DNA of 23,553 bases from assembly GCA_016208545.1 (NCBI GenBank), contig JACQXU010000025.1:1-23553 (forward strand), in the 5' to 3' direction. The stretch is from Candidatus Uhrbacteria bacterium (lineage in GTDB: Bacteria; Patescibacteriota; Patescibacteriia; UBA9934; GWF2-40-263). How positions within the stretch are numbered: position 1 is the stretch's first letter; each line of letters opens with the position of its first letter. Of the stretch, positions 23,509 through 23,553 are shown piece after piece. The notes below the pieces were generated by a model. The model was given only the letters and a program-made list of their open reading frames with translations, had not been told where the DNA came from and did no database searches. A program made the position numbers and the translations under genes.

Positions 23509-23553
23509 TTCTTCTAGCGTAGCACCAGCGTAATTCCAGTTGCGACTTGTGCC

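Overview
The window reads as a chromosomal segment of a Patescibacteria (Candidate Phyla Radiation) bacterium, probably a Parcubacteria-type lineage. This is inferred from compact AT-rich genes, a two-gene VirD4/HerA-type ATPase module of the sort common in these genomes, short versions of housekeeping proteins, and tightly packed operons. TGA ends several genes (3273, 11678, 13634), so TGA is not recoded to glycine, which argues against Absconditabacteria and Gracilibacteria. No tRNA, rRNA, CRISPR array or insertion sequence was recognised.

Left part (1-4000, minus strand): a divergently promoted operon of a family 2 glycosyltransferase, a CorA-type metal channel, an anchored surface protein (CARDB-like, thrombospondin type 3 repeats, PKD) and murJ, which runs off the left edge. 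It is followed on the plus strand by a decayed sugar-phosphate-type MFS transporter (4085-5201) of visibly different base composition, with its own Shine-Dalgarno sequence and terminator, and then by era, preceded by two related 38-bp palindromes. Between era and mnmA lie a REP-like palindrome (6361-6459), a lipoprotein, a small CPHC redox protein, a roughly 190-bp imperfect palindrome and a FecR-like membrane protein.

Middle part (8459-15148, minus): an apparent operon of a one-pass membrane protein, a VirD4/HerA-like ATPase with a C-terminal zinc ribbon, uppP, an HD phosphohydrolase and mnmA. It has a promoter at 15163-15191.

Right part (15221-23508, minus): a Sec export and cell-wall block: murB, hpf, secA, a DUF1653 gene, secD and secF, with a YfiH/laccase-domain gene at the right edge. 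SecD carries a roughly 230-residue insertion that looks like two parvulin-type prolyl isomerase modules.

Two themes stand out beyond the genes. Several promoters sit so close to start codons that the mRNAs would be leaderless or nearly so. Intergenic DNA is rich in small repeat families and palindromes, and some repeat copies carry the TAG stop codon of the upstream gene in exactly the same register. Taken together the window links envelope assembly (MurJ, MurB, UppP), protein export (SecA, SecD, SecF) and a DNA- or protein-handling secretion-type ATPase.
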